From a virus, in IMG/VR virus record IMGVR_UViG_3300026078_000021, positions 1 through 51,538 of that record: 51,538 bases of DNA; one strand, 5' to 3'. Under the pieces are notes generated by a model. It saw only the letters and a list, made by a program, of their open reading frames with translations. It did not search any database and was not told the origin of the DNA. Positions 31,066-40,300 of this stretch are shown one piece after another. Within the stretch, counting starts at the first letter, position 1. The number at the start of each line of letters is the position of its first letter. The position numbers and the translations under genes are program-made.

Positions 31066-31581
31066 ATGGATGAACTGTCGCTCGCCTACTACGCCGGTCT
31101 TCTCGATGGCGAGGGGCACATCGGCATCCACCGCACGGTCCGCAAGAGGGATCAGGGCGTTCAGTACGGCGGCCGGATGTCGCTGCGCATGTCGGAGAGG
31201 GAAGTGATCGAACAGTTCGCGGAAGATTTCGGTCTCTCTGCCGGGCCCGCGAACTGCGGCACCAGACATGCAAAGCGGGAGGTGTTCGGGGTGTCGGCCG
31301 AAGGCCGACGTTCGAGAGTCCTGCTAGAACAACTCCTGCCCTATCTGCGGGTGAAGCGCGCGCAGGCCGAGCTTGTCATCCGGCTTGAAGCCGAGAAGCG
31401 CGAGCCCGGACTGCGCAGCAGAAAGATCCCCACGAGTCGGCTAATGCCTGGTGGGGTCGTCGTCCGTAGCACCGCCTCAGCCATCGGGCCGGAGACCATT
31501 GCCCGATGGGAGGCGATGTACGTGGAGGTGCGCAAGTTGAACAGGCCGGAGCACGAGATCGCGCCCCGGCCTGCCGGTTAG
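31066..31581 (+). CDS. free-standing LAGLIDADG homing endonuclease
   Basis: A 171-residue protein with one LAGLIDADG helix at residues about 8-17 (YYAGLLDGEGHIGI), including the catalytic acidic residue. Single-motif members act as homodimers and cut long DNA sites of about 18-24 bp. Segments MSLRMSEREVIEQFAEDFG, REVFGVSAEGRRSRVLLEQL and RVKRAQAELVIRLEA match the usual fold. It is on the + strand, against the late operon. Its TAG stop overlaps the MCP TAA stop in antisense (TTAG at 31578-31581). The group I intron in the MCP gene ends only 65 bp further on. The endonuclease is outside the intron. Confidence 0.9.
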   Translation: MDELSLAYYAGLLDGEGHIGIHRTVRKRDQGVQYGGRMSLRMSEREVIEQFAEDFGLSAGPANCGTRHAKREVFGVSAEGRRSRVLLEQLLPYLRVKRAQAELVIRLEAEKREPGLRSRKIPTSRLMPGGVVVRSTASAIGPETIARWEAMYVEVRKLNRPEHEIAPRPAG

Positions 31582-33660
31582 GACCAGGTACCGGTCGAGC
31601 CGGAGCGGTCGGATTTCTGAATGCCCTGCATAATGCCGCAGTACTGCATTTCTGTTACCCACACCCACGACGGATGTGCGGCCACGTCATTTCTGCGCGG
31701 CTCTTACGCTCTCACGCAAGATCAGACCATATCTTGGACTTCTGGAGTCCCACCGTACATGGTCGTTGAACCTTCCCGTCGGGTTTCCCCAGGCGGGCTC
31801 GGCTGCTGATTGCCCCTGCTGCTTGCTTTTCAGGCGTTCACGCTCGGGCTTTCGCCCCACGTTGTAGCGCAAGCAGGTGAATCGGGTGTTCCAGCAATTC
31901 TCGGTGTTTTCATTCGCAGGTCGCCCTGCGACGGCCCCCTACTGAGGCGCGTTTGCAACCAAAGCCCCGTACATAAACATGCTGTAACGGAACGATGCGT
32001 CGATCACCGGCCACGAAATGGACAGGTAGTCCTGGACCGTGACGAACTCCCACACGTTGCTCACGTTCGACCAGGCGAACGGGAGCGTGTAGCTCATCGC
32101 CATGAGCGTGCCCTGCGGCAGCCACGGGTGCACCAACAGCTTGATGACGCTGCGGGTGATCGGGTTCTGGAACTCCGATACGGCTGCTCCGGCGCGGACA
32201 CCGGCCACGTCCGGCTGCTCGACGAACAGACGGTAAGCGGTGGTCGTGCCGCTCTGGACGATGTCGTTGCTCAGGCGCATCAGGTCGCCGCCCTCGCCGA
32301 TCAGCTCGGCCGGGTCGGCGCGGTAGGCCCCGGGGCCGTCCCACAGGCCCTGAAGCATCGTGTTGACATTCGTGATGTGCAGCACGTCGCCGACGGACTG
32401 GTTGATGTAGCCACCGTCCCAGCCGGCCGGGTAGACCTGGCCGTTGCCCTGGGAGTGCCCGGCGATGACCGGGATCAGGCCCTCCTGGGCGTTCGCCGAG
32501 CCCGTGCCGGTGTCGGCGGTCGGAGCCGTCGCGCCGGTGGTGTTCAGGGCGCCCTGGAGCGTGAAGTTCAGGCCGCCGACGCCGGACTGCATCAGGTGGT
32601 AGGTGCCGGCCGATGCGCCTGTGGTGACGTACAGGTTGTACTGGAGGGCGCCGGTGACCGGGGCGATCGTGACGTCCACGACCTGCCCGGAGGACCAGGC
32701 CACCGAAGCGCCGGTGGAGGCCGCCGTCTCACCCCAGTAGTTCGTGGCGGTCACCTCGACGAAAACGTTCGTCGTGATGCCGGTCAACGCGGACTCGCCG
32801 GAGTTGGCGGCGCGGGCCACGAGCGTCGGGGTGCCCGGGGTGGACAGGTTCGTGGAGGTGGCCGCGAGGTGCGCGACTTCCTCGTTGGACATGAACTCCT
32901 GGAGGAGGATCAGGTTTGCCAGGGCACTGATGTCCTCGAACCCCTGGCCGGCGAACTGCGCGAGCCAGGACAGCGACTCGCTCAGGCCCCAGAAGCGGTA
33001 GGGGACGTTGAGGTCGATGGAGTCCTGCACGCCGGAGCCTGGCAGGTTCAGCGGCCAGTTCTGGAGCGAGGAGGACCCGGTGACCAGCTCAGGGATGCCG
33101 AGCTGCACGAACTTGCCACCCGAGGTGCCGGTCTGAGAACCGCTCACGCCCGTGATGACCTTCGTACGGCGGGACGTACCCTGACCCGGGACACGCGGCA
33201 GCTTGTTGCGGATCGGGCTGTAGATCGGGTAGATCAAGCGGCTCGGTGCAACGAGATCGAACGGGACAAGACCCGAAGACAAAGGACTTGTCAACGTCAC
33301 GTTACGACCGATGAAATCGCTGATCTGGCCCGAGAGCTGACCCAGCATCTGCTGCATGCCATACGCCTGCGGCGTGGAGTTCAGGAACGACCCGAACTGT
33401 CCGACGAAGTCGGCCGACAGGCCCTTGACCACGGCCTGCGGGTCCGCGAGGGACTTACGCACCGCGTGCGTCAGGGCCATCTCCGCGCGCATGGAGCGCT
33501 TGAAAACCTCGTCATCGTCCTGCAAGGCGGCGTTGCCGCCGGGCCGGGCGAACCCGACCCCTTTGACCATGCTCGGCATCTTGCCGGCGAGCATGGCGTT
33601 CGGCTCGTCGTACTGGGCGGCCTCAGTCGCCAGCGACGAACCGTCGAGAACAACGGTCAC
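31578..33660 (-). CDS. major capsid protein, HK97 type, split by a group I intron
   Basis: Spliced as complement(join(31578..31646,31945..33660)): exon 1 gives 572 codons and exon 2 gives 22 plus TAA, 594 residues in all. Without splicing the frame stops at a TAG (31941-31939) two codons after the splice site. Exon 1 has a long N-arm (MVKGVGFARPGGNAALQ), a core (LTSPLSSGLVPFDLVAPSR, IYSPIRNKLPRVPGQG) and a region at about 285-400 like an inserted Ig/FN3 domain (VFVEVTATNYWGETAAST, YNLYVTTGASAGTYHL). The end of the joined product reads VANAPQ, YCGIMQ, then SGSTGTWS. GTG 33660 follows AAAGGGGTTGT, the late initiation site. Head identity is supported by the neighbours: protease upstream and decoration downstream. 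Confidence 0.92.
31647..31944 (-). ncRNA. self-splicing group I intron in the MCP gene (298 nt)
   Basis: On the - strand the conserved elements are P AATTGCTGGAAC (31899-31888), Q AATCAGCAGCC (31811-31801), R GTTCAACGACCA (31771-31760) and S AAGATATGGTCT (31735-31724). Helices visible by eye: P1 pairs exon GCGCCU with intron GGGGGC (one mismatch) across a CAGUA loop, with the splice-site U opposite G; P2 CGCAGG/CCTGCG closed by GCGA; P3 CACCG/CGGTG; P4 GCTG/CAGC; P5 extension CTGCTTGC/GCAAGCAG with a GAAA-capped stem; P6 CCCG/CGGG with GGG-GAAA-CCC; P7 GACCA/TGGTC; P8 GGACT/AGTCC; P9 TCTTGCG/CGTAAGA. The exon ends in U and the intron in G, as the family requires. No open frame for an endonuclease lies inside. 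Confidence 0.95.
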
Positions 33661-33691
33661 ACAACCCCTTTCTAGGGGGAGTACGGAATAT

Positions 33692-36286
33692 CTACGGGAT
33701 GATGTAGGTCGACAGGACGCGCTCCGCGTTCATGCGCTGAACCGGGTCGCCACTGTTGGCCAGACCCGTCAGATACCGGATGTACGCGGCACGCTCCTGT
33801 GCGGCCTTCTCCGCGCGCTGGGCGTCGCCGATCGCCTTCTCCACGGGAGAGGCGTCCTCGTCGACGGCCGACTTCCGTACCGCGCCCCGTGGCGGGGCCT
33901 GGGTCGGGTCGGGCTGGCTGCCCAACAGATCAATCTCCGCCTTGAGGGCGGTGATCTGGGTTTCGTACTCGTCGCGCAGCGCGGAGGTGTGCTCCGCGAC
34001 GAGAGCCTTGACGATCTCCGCGACGTCGTTCTTCTCGCCGGGAGCCTTCGGGGTGGTCAAAGGGGTCGCCGCCTTCGGCACGTTGGTCGCGCCCATCGCA
34101 GCGTCCAGCACCGGGCCGGACGGAGCCATTGGGCAGGCGTCCGGGTAGGTGTTCGCGATGTGGTCGTGCAGGCTGGCCAGGGCGTTGCGGGCGGCGTCCT
34201 GGGCGCGTGCGCCGTAGAACCCGCGTGCCGCGCCGCTGCCGGCGATGTTGGTGGGGTTGTTGCCCGCCTTGCTCGCCGGCGACGGGCGCTCCTGGCCGGT
34301 GGTGAGCGGACCCCGGGTGAAGTCGCCCGGCTCCGGGACGTGGCTGGATGGCGGAACGCCGCCGCCGACGCGCGAACCGGTCGCGTTCTGCGCGGCGTGG
34401 CCGCCGGTGATGTACGGGCGGGTGAACTTGCCCGGCGTCACCGCGTCCGCCATCGGCTTGAGCGAGGCAGTGGGGTACAGGGAGGTGAAGGACTTGTGCA
34501 GGGCGGCGCGGGCGTCGGCCAGCAGGTACGGGTCGGTGGCTTTGAGCGACGCGGCGGCCTCGGCCAGCTCGCGCAGCTCGTTCGCCTTGCGTGCCTTGCC
34601 CAGGTCCGCGTGCTCGTCGGCCAGGCCCATCCAGTACGCCGGGTCCAGCGCGTCCGTGAGGGACTTGAGCGAGGGGTAGGCGGCCAGGACATCGTCGCCG
34701 TGGTAGGCGGCGCACAGGGCGTCGTGGGCGCGCTGCTGCGCGTACCCGATTCCCTTCTGGCCGACGGACGCGGGGACTTTGTCCGGCGTCGGGTCCGGGT
34801 CGGTGCCCATCCCGGCGTCGTGCTCCAGCGGTTCCACGGTCGTGGTGCCGTCCGGTTCGCGGTGCGTACCGGCTGGCTCGACGCTGGAGGGCATCGCACT
34901 CTTCGTGGTCGGCGCGGGCAGTTTGGCGCCGCACTTCTTGCAGTATTTGACCTTGGTATCGGCGTGGTAGACCTTGCCGCAATCCGGGCAGGTCTTGCCG
35001 CCTGCCTTCTCGGCCGGCTTGGTCTCGGAGGCGTCGTCGCCGATCGGCTTGCCGCACCCCTTGCACGTGGTGGAGCCGGCCTTGTTGTAGGTGTTGCAGT
35101 CCTCGCACTGCACCGCGCGGCCCTTCGCCGGTTTCTTCGCGGCTTTATCCGCGCTCTCGCCGTTCTTCCACGCATCCGGCAGCTTCGCCTCGAACGCGGC
35201 GCCTTTGCGCTTGGCGATGCGGATGATGTTGGCTTTGATCTGGTCGGCGGAGAAGTTGTCGGAGCCTGCGCGGCCCAGGGAACGCGCCGCGTCGGCGACG
35301 TCCTGTGGGCTGACGATGGGGAAAGAACGGTCTTTGCCGGCGAAGTCCTCGGCGGGGATCTTGTCGCGGTCCGTGCCGCCGCCCACGTTGGGGTCCATGT
35401 CGCGCTTGGCCAGCCACACCGGGTAGCCGTCGTCGGTCAAGCCCTCGGCTTCGCCCTTGGCCCACCAGCGCTGCCATGCGGCGCGTTTGACCAGGTACTC
35501 GGTGCCGTCGGCGGACTCGCCGCGATTCGGCTCGCCCTTGAGCCACGCGTGGCGCTGCGTTTTCCACAGCATCTCAGGGGCGCGGGTTTTGGCGGTCGGG
35601 CCGTCGGGGTTGTCGGCGTCAACGTCTTTCGGGTCGTCGTCGGCGGCTTCGGCGGCGTGCTCGCCGGCCTCTTCGGTGTCCTCGCGGTCCGGTGGTTCCT
35701 CGGGGGAGCCGGTTTTGTGCAGGTGCGTTTCGGCGCTTTTCTCCAGCATGCCGTTCAGGTCGCCGAACTCCCAGTCCGCGTCGATGCCCTCGGATTTGAC
35801 GAGGGTGAAGCCGCAGTTTTTGTTCGCGGGGGAGTCCACGAGGGAGAGTTCGCAGATGGAGGTGCGTTCGTTGCCTCGGATGATGCCGCCGCGTGCCTTG
35901 CCGGACATGTCGCGCTCGATCACCGGGTGCGCGATCCCGACGCTGAAGGCGCGCAGGACGCGGTTCTTCACCAGGGCTTTCGCGGTCGGCTCGACCACCA
36001 GGGCTTTGACGAAGTGTCCGTGGGGGGTGGTCTCGACCTCCAGGCCGCGACCTGCGGGGTAGAGCTTCGGGTTGTGCTGGACGCGCAGGGTGCCGCCGTC
36101 GGAGAGCCAGTCCTGCATGGCTTTGGCGGACCACTGGGGGTCGACGATCTGCTGGTCGGTGTCGATACTGCCGTCGGTGGCCTTGCCGTAGACGACGAGG
36201 TTGCCGTCCGCGTCCTCCTCGGATTTCGTGATGTCGAAGCCGACGTACACCTTGTCGCTGTTGTCGGCGTCGATCAGCTTCGCCAC
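33692..36286 (-). CDS. head maturation protease fused to zinc ribbons and scaffold-like region
   Basis: An 864-residue protein. Residues 1 to about 165 form an HK97-type (U35-like) prohead protease, with a candidate catalytic His at 71 (RVQHNPKLYPAGRG) and Ser at 148 (CELSLVDSPAN). An acidic linker follows to about 230. A domain at about 320-375 (FPIVSPQDVADAARSLGRA) resembles one common in actinophage proteins of this type. Two zinc ribbons lie at 394-411 (CEDC, CKGC) and 433-452 (CPDC, CKKC). The C-terminal 400 residues are helical, with a coiled coil near 755-790, and probably act as scaffold. GTG 36286 follows AAAGGAGTTGT. The protease probably frees itself and the scaffold after assembly. 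Confidence 0.8.
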   Translation of the reverse strand: MAKLIDADNSDKVYVGFDITKSEEDADGNLVVYGKATDGSIDTDQQIVDPQWSAKAMQDWLSDGGTLRVQHNPKLYPAGRGLEVETTPHGHFVKALVVEPTAKALVKNRVLRAFSVGIAHPVIERDMSGKARGGIIRGNERTSICELSLVDSPANKNCGFTLVKSEGIDADWEFGDLNGMLEKSAETHLHKTGSPEEPPDREDTEEAGEHAAEAADDDPKDVDADNPDGPTAKTRAPEMLWKTQRHAWLKGEPNRGESADGTEYLVKRAAWQRWWAKGEAEGLTDDGYPVWLAKRDMDPNVGGGTDRDKIPAEDFAGKDRSFPIVSPQDVADAARSLGRAGSDNFSADQIKANIIRIAKRKGAAFEAKLPDAWKNGESADKAAKKPAKGRAVQCEDCNTYNKAGSTTCKGCGKPIGDDASETKPAEKAGGKTCPDCGKVYHADTKVKYCKKCGAKLPAPTTKSAMPSSVEPAGTHREPDGTTTVEPLEHDAGMGTDPDPTPDKVPASVGQKGIGYAQQRAHDALCAAYHGDDVLAAYPSLKSLTDALDPAYWMGLADEHADLGKARKANELRELAEAAASLKATDPYLLADARAALHKSFTSLYPTASLKPMADAVTPGKFTRPYITGGHAAQNATGSRVGGGVPPSSHVPEPGDFTRGPLTTGQERPSPASKAGNNPTNIAGSGAARGFYGARAQDAARNALASLHDHIANTYPDACPMAPSGPVLDAAMGATNVPKAATPLTTPKAPGEKNDVAEIVKALVAEHTSALRDEYETQITALKAEIDLLGSQPDPTQAPPRGAVRKSAVDEDASPVEKAIGDAQRAEKAAQERAAYIRYLTGLANSGDPVQRMNAERVLSTYIIP

Positions 36287-36304
36287 ACAACTCCTTTACT
36301 TGCC

Positions 36305-37099
36305 CTAGGGCATTGACGTTCCCGGGTCGGCGGGGTCGCGGGTAAGAATGTCTATGAGTTGATCTCTGGCTTGCTGCCAGGACGCCAGGCGCGTGACGCC
36401 TGGCGGGGCCTCGCCGTTTGGCCGGTACGGGCTCGGGGGCGACCACAGTTGCACCCCGGGTGCGGGGATGAGGTATTCGAACGCGGGGTTGTCGTCGATC
36501 AGCACGGCGGGTTTGTCCGCGTCGAAGCGGCGCATCCACGCGGGTTTGTTGCCGTGTCCGACGGTGGCCAGGCCGTCCGCGCTCAGTCCCCACAGTTCCA
36601 GCCACCGGGAGGTGACCTGGTGCAGCGCGGGGTTGCGTTCGGTGCACACCCACACCGGGTAGCCCAGGCGTTGGGCGAGCAGCAGGGTGTCCACCGCGCG
36701 CCAGTCGGGTGCGAGGTTCTCGTACAGATCGCTTTGGGTGAGCTGGTCGCGTAGCCAGGCGCGCTGTTTTTTGGGCAGCAGCAGCGGCCAGTCGTACACG
36801 GTGATGTCAGAGGTTTTGTAGTCGTCGCCGAAAGCGGCGTTCAGGGCGGTGAGCGCGCTTTCCATCATGAACGCGAGGGTGCCGTCGATGTCGAACACGA
36901 TCGTGGGCAGCGTCCAGGTGGTGTGGAACGCGCGCGCCGGGTTGCCGAACGCGTACGCGAGGGTTTTCGGGACGTTCGCGGCGGCCTCTTCGGGGCTGAT
37001 CTCTACCGCTCGCGCGGCGTCGAGCAGTTGCCCGAGCACGATGTTGCGCGGGTCGTGGTGGTGTGCGAGCGGCATGTCGCAGCCGCATGTGAGGCACAC
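36305..37099 (-). CDS. HAD-family phosphatase with N-terminal Cys/His domain
   Basis: A 264-residue protein. GTG 37099 follows GGGAGGGGGC. The first 55 residues (CLTCGCDMPLAHHHDPRNI, then SPEEAAANVPKTLAYA) match a small Cys/His domain found as a separate protein in many Streptomyces phages. Residues about 68-264 are a HAD hydrolase: motif I FDIDGTL near 70-76, motif II in VCTERN, a Lys before the last motif, and motif III in VLIDDNPAFE. HAD enzymes remove phosphate from nucleotides or small substrates; the substrate is unknown. Its place between portal and protease genes is unusual for an enzyme of metabolism. Confidence 0.8.
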   Translation of the reverse strand: MCLTCGCDMPLAHHHDPRNIVLGQLLDAARAVEISPEEAAANVPKTLAYAFGNPARAFHTTWTLPTIVFDIDGTLAFMMESALTALNAAFGDDYKTSDITVYDWPLLLPKKQRAWLRDQLTQSDLYENLAPDWRAVDTLLLAQRLGYPVWVCTERNPALHQVTSRWLELWGLSADGLATVGHGNKPAWMRRFDADKPAVLIDDNPAFEYLIPAPGVQLWSPPSPYRPNGEAPPGVTRLASWQQARDQLIDILTRDPADPGTSMP

Positions 37100-37124
37100 G
37101 GGCTCGCCCCCTCCCACGCGCCTG

Positions 37125-37137
37125 TAGCATCCGTGTT
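37125..37137 (+). promoter_or_regulatory. -10 box for a probable leaderless + strand gene
   Basis: TAGCAT (37125-37130) lies 7 nt before ATG 37138. There is no ribosome binding site and no clear -35 box. Confidence 0.4.
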
Positions 37138-37338
37138 ATGACAATGCGATCGAGCAGCGCTGTCGGGACCGTCTCGGGTTTTCTCGGTCTGGGGGCCGGC
37201 TGCCTTGTCGGTGCGTTGACCGATGGCATGTGGTGGAGGGTGGCCACCATCGCGGCGGGCAACCTGTCGGCCTTCGTCGTCGGCTGGAATTTCGACCGGC
37301 TCGCGGCGCGATTCGAGAAGCGATTCAGTCGCCGCTGA
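37138..37338 (+). CDS. small membrane protein inserted against the late operon
   Basis: A 66-residue protein with a basic start (TMRSSS), two hydrophobic segments (VSGFLGLGAGCLVGAL and VATIAAGNLSAFVVGW), and a basic tail (RFEKRFSRR). Two membrane spans are likely. It sits between the portal-MuF gene and the HAD gene but on the opposite strand, with its own -10 box 7 nt upstream. This looks like a later insertion (a moron). A role such as superinfection exclusion is possible but not shown. Confidence 0.6.
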   Translation: MTMRSSSAVGTVSGFLGLGAGCLVGALTDGMWWRVATIAAGNLSAFVVGWNFDRLAARFEKRFSRR

Positions 37339-37353
37339 CCTGTTTAGAAAACG

Positions 37354-40300
37354 TCACTCATCGTCCACCTTGAGGATGTTGCGGAACTTGTTCAGTTTCG
37401 CCCGGCCCATGGCGGCGGTGGAGAACCCGCCGTCTTTGAGTACTCCGACGTAGGCCGGGGCGGCGTGGCCGCCGGTCTGTTTGATCGCGGCGGTACGGTG
37501 CCACCCGTCGGCGATCAGGTACTTCTCGTGCCCTGGTTCCTCCACGAGGACGACCGGGTCGAGTTTGTGGCCGTCGTCGATGGAGTGCGCGATCATCGCG
37601 ACCTTGTTGGGGTCGCGTGCGCCGCCTTCGCGCCGGTCCATGTCGATCTGGTCGAGTGGAACGTTCACCGGGCCGTGCCATACCGCGCGTTTGACCCATT
37701 CGAGCTGGGCGGCGGGGTAGTGGCGGGCGAGGTAGGCGTAGACGTGATGGGTCTGGTCCGGGACCTTGTGGTTGCCGTGATCCTCGTGTGTGATCTCCTG
37801 CGCGGCCTTGTTCGACTGGTCGTCGGGCAGGGAGGCGATCCACGCGAGGCGCGCGGCGTTGATCAGGGCCGTGAGCCATGAGGGCTGGTTGGTTTCGGAC
37901 GCGGCCGGCGCGAACGCGAGGGCGCCGAGCAGGCCGGGGTCGCCCACGGGGGTCAGGGTGCAGCGGCAGCGCGGGCCGCCCATGCACAGTCCGAGCCCGG
38001 AGGCGGAGATGACGCTGGTGCCGCCGAATCCGCCGTCGCCGGGGAACCCGGGGATGGTGTCGGCGGTGTAGAGCTGTCCGTCGCGCGGCGCGCACAGCAC
38101 GCACGGGTCGGCGGACGTGGTGTTCCAGCGCACGTACCCGTCCGGGCGGCCGGAGAACGCGGTCAGGCCGTAGCCGAGGTTGTACGCGGCGTACGCCTGT
38201 GCGCCGTAGAGGTCGAAGCGCCAGGCCAGGGCCTGGAGGATCTCGTGGATCGCGCCGGCGCGCAGGATGTCTTGGAGCAGACCGGTCAGGAAATCGGTTT
38301 GGTCGCCGGCGCGCTGGTCGGCCAGGTCGGTCAGGTACTGCCCGTAGGGGCCGTCCAGGATCGTGTCCGCGTCGTAGCCGCCGTCCTCGTCCTCGTTCTC
38401 GCCGCCGTCGTCGGCTTTGGTGGCGTGGGCGCGTGGGCGGGCGATGGCGTCGCGGGCGCCGGCGAGGATCGCCTGCCGGATGCCCTCGCGCATGACGCGG
38501 GTGCCGTCGTCGATGACGGCGATACGGGATTCGGAGCCGTCTTTGACCCCGCGCGCCAGGGTGCCGAGCCGGGAGGCGACCTGGGCGGCGATCGGGGCGA
38601 TGACCTGTTCGCGTCGCTGGTCGACGACGTTGGCTTTGACGCGGTCGCGTGCCTTGTTGATCGCGGCGTTCGGGCCGATCACCTCCAGGTCTTCGATCAG
38701 GCTGACCCCGATGTGCTCGGGTACGTCCGCGAACGCCCAGCTCTTAATGCTGCGGCCCTTCTCCAGGCGGCGGCGGATCAGGTCCAGTTCGCGCAGTGCG
38801 CCTTTGACGTTGGCCGGTTTGACCGGGGTGTTGGCGTTCTGCTGGCCGTGCGACGGGGTGCCGCTGGCCTGGTTGGCACGGGCCTGGTCTTTGGCGTCCA
38901 TGACGGCGGCGGCCGGCGTGGGTTCTTTGACGGAGGCGACGACGTTGCCGGTCTGTACCGCGCCGACCGGGGTGGGTGCGGGGATGCCGGATGCGGCGGA
39001 GGCGCTGCCGGTGACGGGGGTGCCGGCTTGGCCGGGCAGCAGCGGCTGCATGGCGGCTGGGCGGCCGGTGAGCGGGTCGATGGAGCCGAGCGGTACGACG
39101 CCCATCTGTGTGGCCCACACCGGGTCGCTGGTCAGCGGCAGGCCCCAGGGCTGTTCGCCGATCTCCACGCGGGCTTCGTCGATGCTCATCATGCCGTGGC
39201 CGACCTGGTCGACCAGGTTTCCGACCAGGGACTCGCGGTCCTGGCCCTCTTCCAAACCGGCCCACATGAACTGCATGTCGTCCTGGCCGCACAGGGTCTG
39301 CAAGACGTAGTCGAACAGGGTTTGTTTCAGCCACATGAGCAGGGGTCGCAGGGCTTTGCGCTGGTTGACCACGGCGGAGGCTTTGGCCATCTGGTTGGCG
39401 GCGCCGGGGGAGGGGGTGAGGGAGACCTGCGGGGTGATGCCCAGTTCCATGGGCATGACGTCGAAGGCCATACACACCTGGTTCATGATCACTTCGTCGA
39501 AGGCGTCGGCGAGTGGCACCGGGCGCATCGGTTCGATCTTCGAACCACCAGGCAGAACAATGATCTTGTGTTTCCACGCCGGGTCGCCGGCCATGGCGTT
39601 CAGCGCGTCCTGCAACGTGCGCAGTTGGTTCGGCGTCGCGTTCGGGTCGCCGGAGGCGATGAACACCCCGGGCACGCTGCCGTCGCCGAAGTAGGAGAGC
39701 TGGTACTGCTGGCGCTGGAGCCCGGAGACGATCGGCACCAGGGCCTTCTCCACCAGGCTGAAGCCGTACGGGGTCCAGGCGCGCGGCGTGTAGGGCAGGT
39801 AGAGCACCTGGTCGGCGCGGTACTCGGCCAGCAGCGAGTCCTTCATGTCGGAGACCTCGGCGCCGCTGATCGCCGTCATCAAGTCAACACGTGGAACACC
39901 GTAGTTGTAGATCTGGACGGCGGGGTTCGGCGGCTGCGGCGTTCCGCCCTGGATGTCCAGCAGCGGACGCGCGGTCGTGCCGTCGATCAGGCACAATGCG
40001 CCCAGGTCCGAGCCGAGCAGGCCCCTGCCCTTTTTCCTCGTCGGCTGGACGTAGAGGGTCAGGGCGTCGATGACGAAGATTTCCTCCAGCACGGCCGAGA
40101 GCCACGCGGAGTAGCCCCGGTATTTGCCCGGGTCGGGGTTCTGGAAGAACGCGACGGCCTCGGCGCGGCGCTGCTGGAAATCCTTGTGCCGGGAGGCCTG
40201 CCCGCGCATCTTTTTCTCTGCCTCGCGCGTGGGCATGATGTCCCACTCCAGGCCCAGGATCTCCTGTTTGCGCACGTTGATGCACGCGCGGGCCACCGAG

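Noticed and set aside
31647-31944. Reading the MCP as ending at the TAG at 31939-31941, with the next 300 bp as plain intergenic DNA
   Set aside because: A full group I core and an in-phase 3' exon are present, so the short reading is unlikely.
31066-31944. Endonuclease encoded within the intron
   Set aside because: The endonuclease frame ends at 31581, outside the intron (31647-31944), and on the other strand.
33356-36316. 986-codon + strand open frame opposite the protease-scaffold gene
   Set aside because: Antisense shadow; the opposed gene has clear protease and zinc-ribbon motifs.
652-37131. GTAGCAT recurring at 652, 3611, 10614 and 37124 as a common promoter
   Set aside because: At 3611 and 10614 the TAG is a gene's stop codon, and none has a -35 box; four copies are not far above chance. 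Only the copy before 37138 was kept because of its leaderless spacing.
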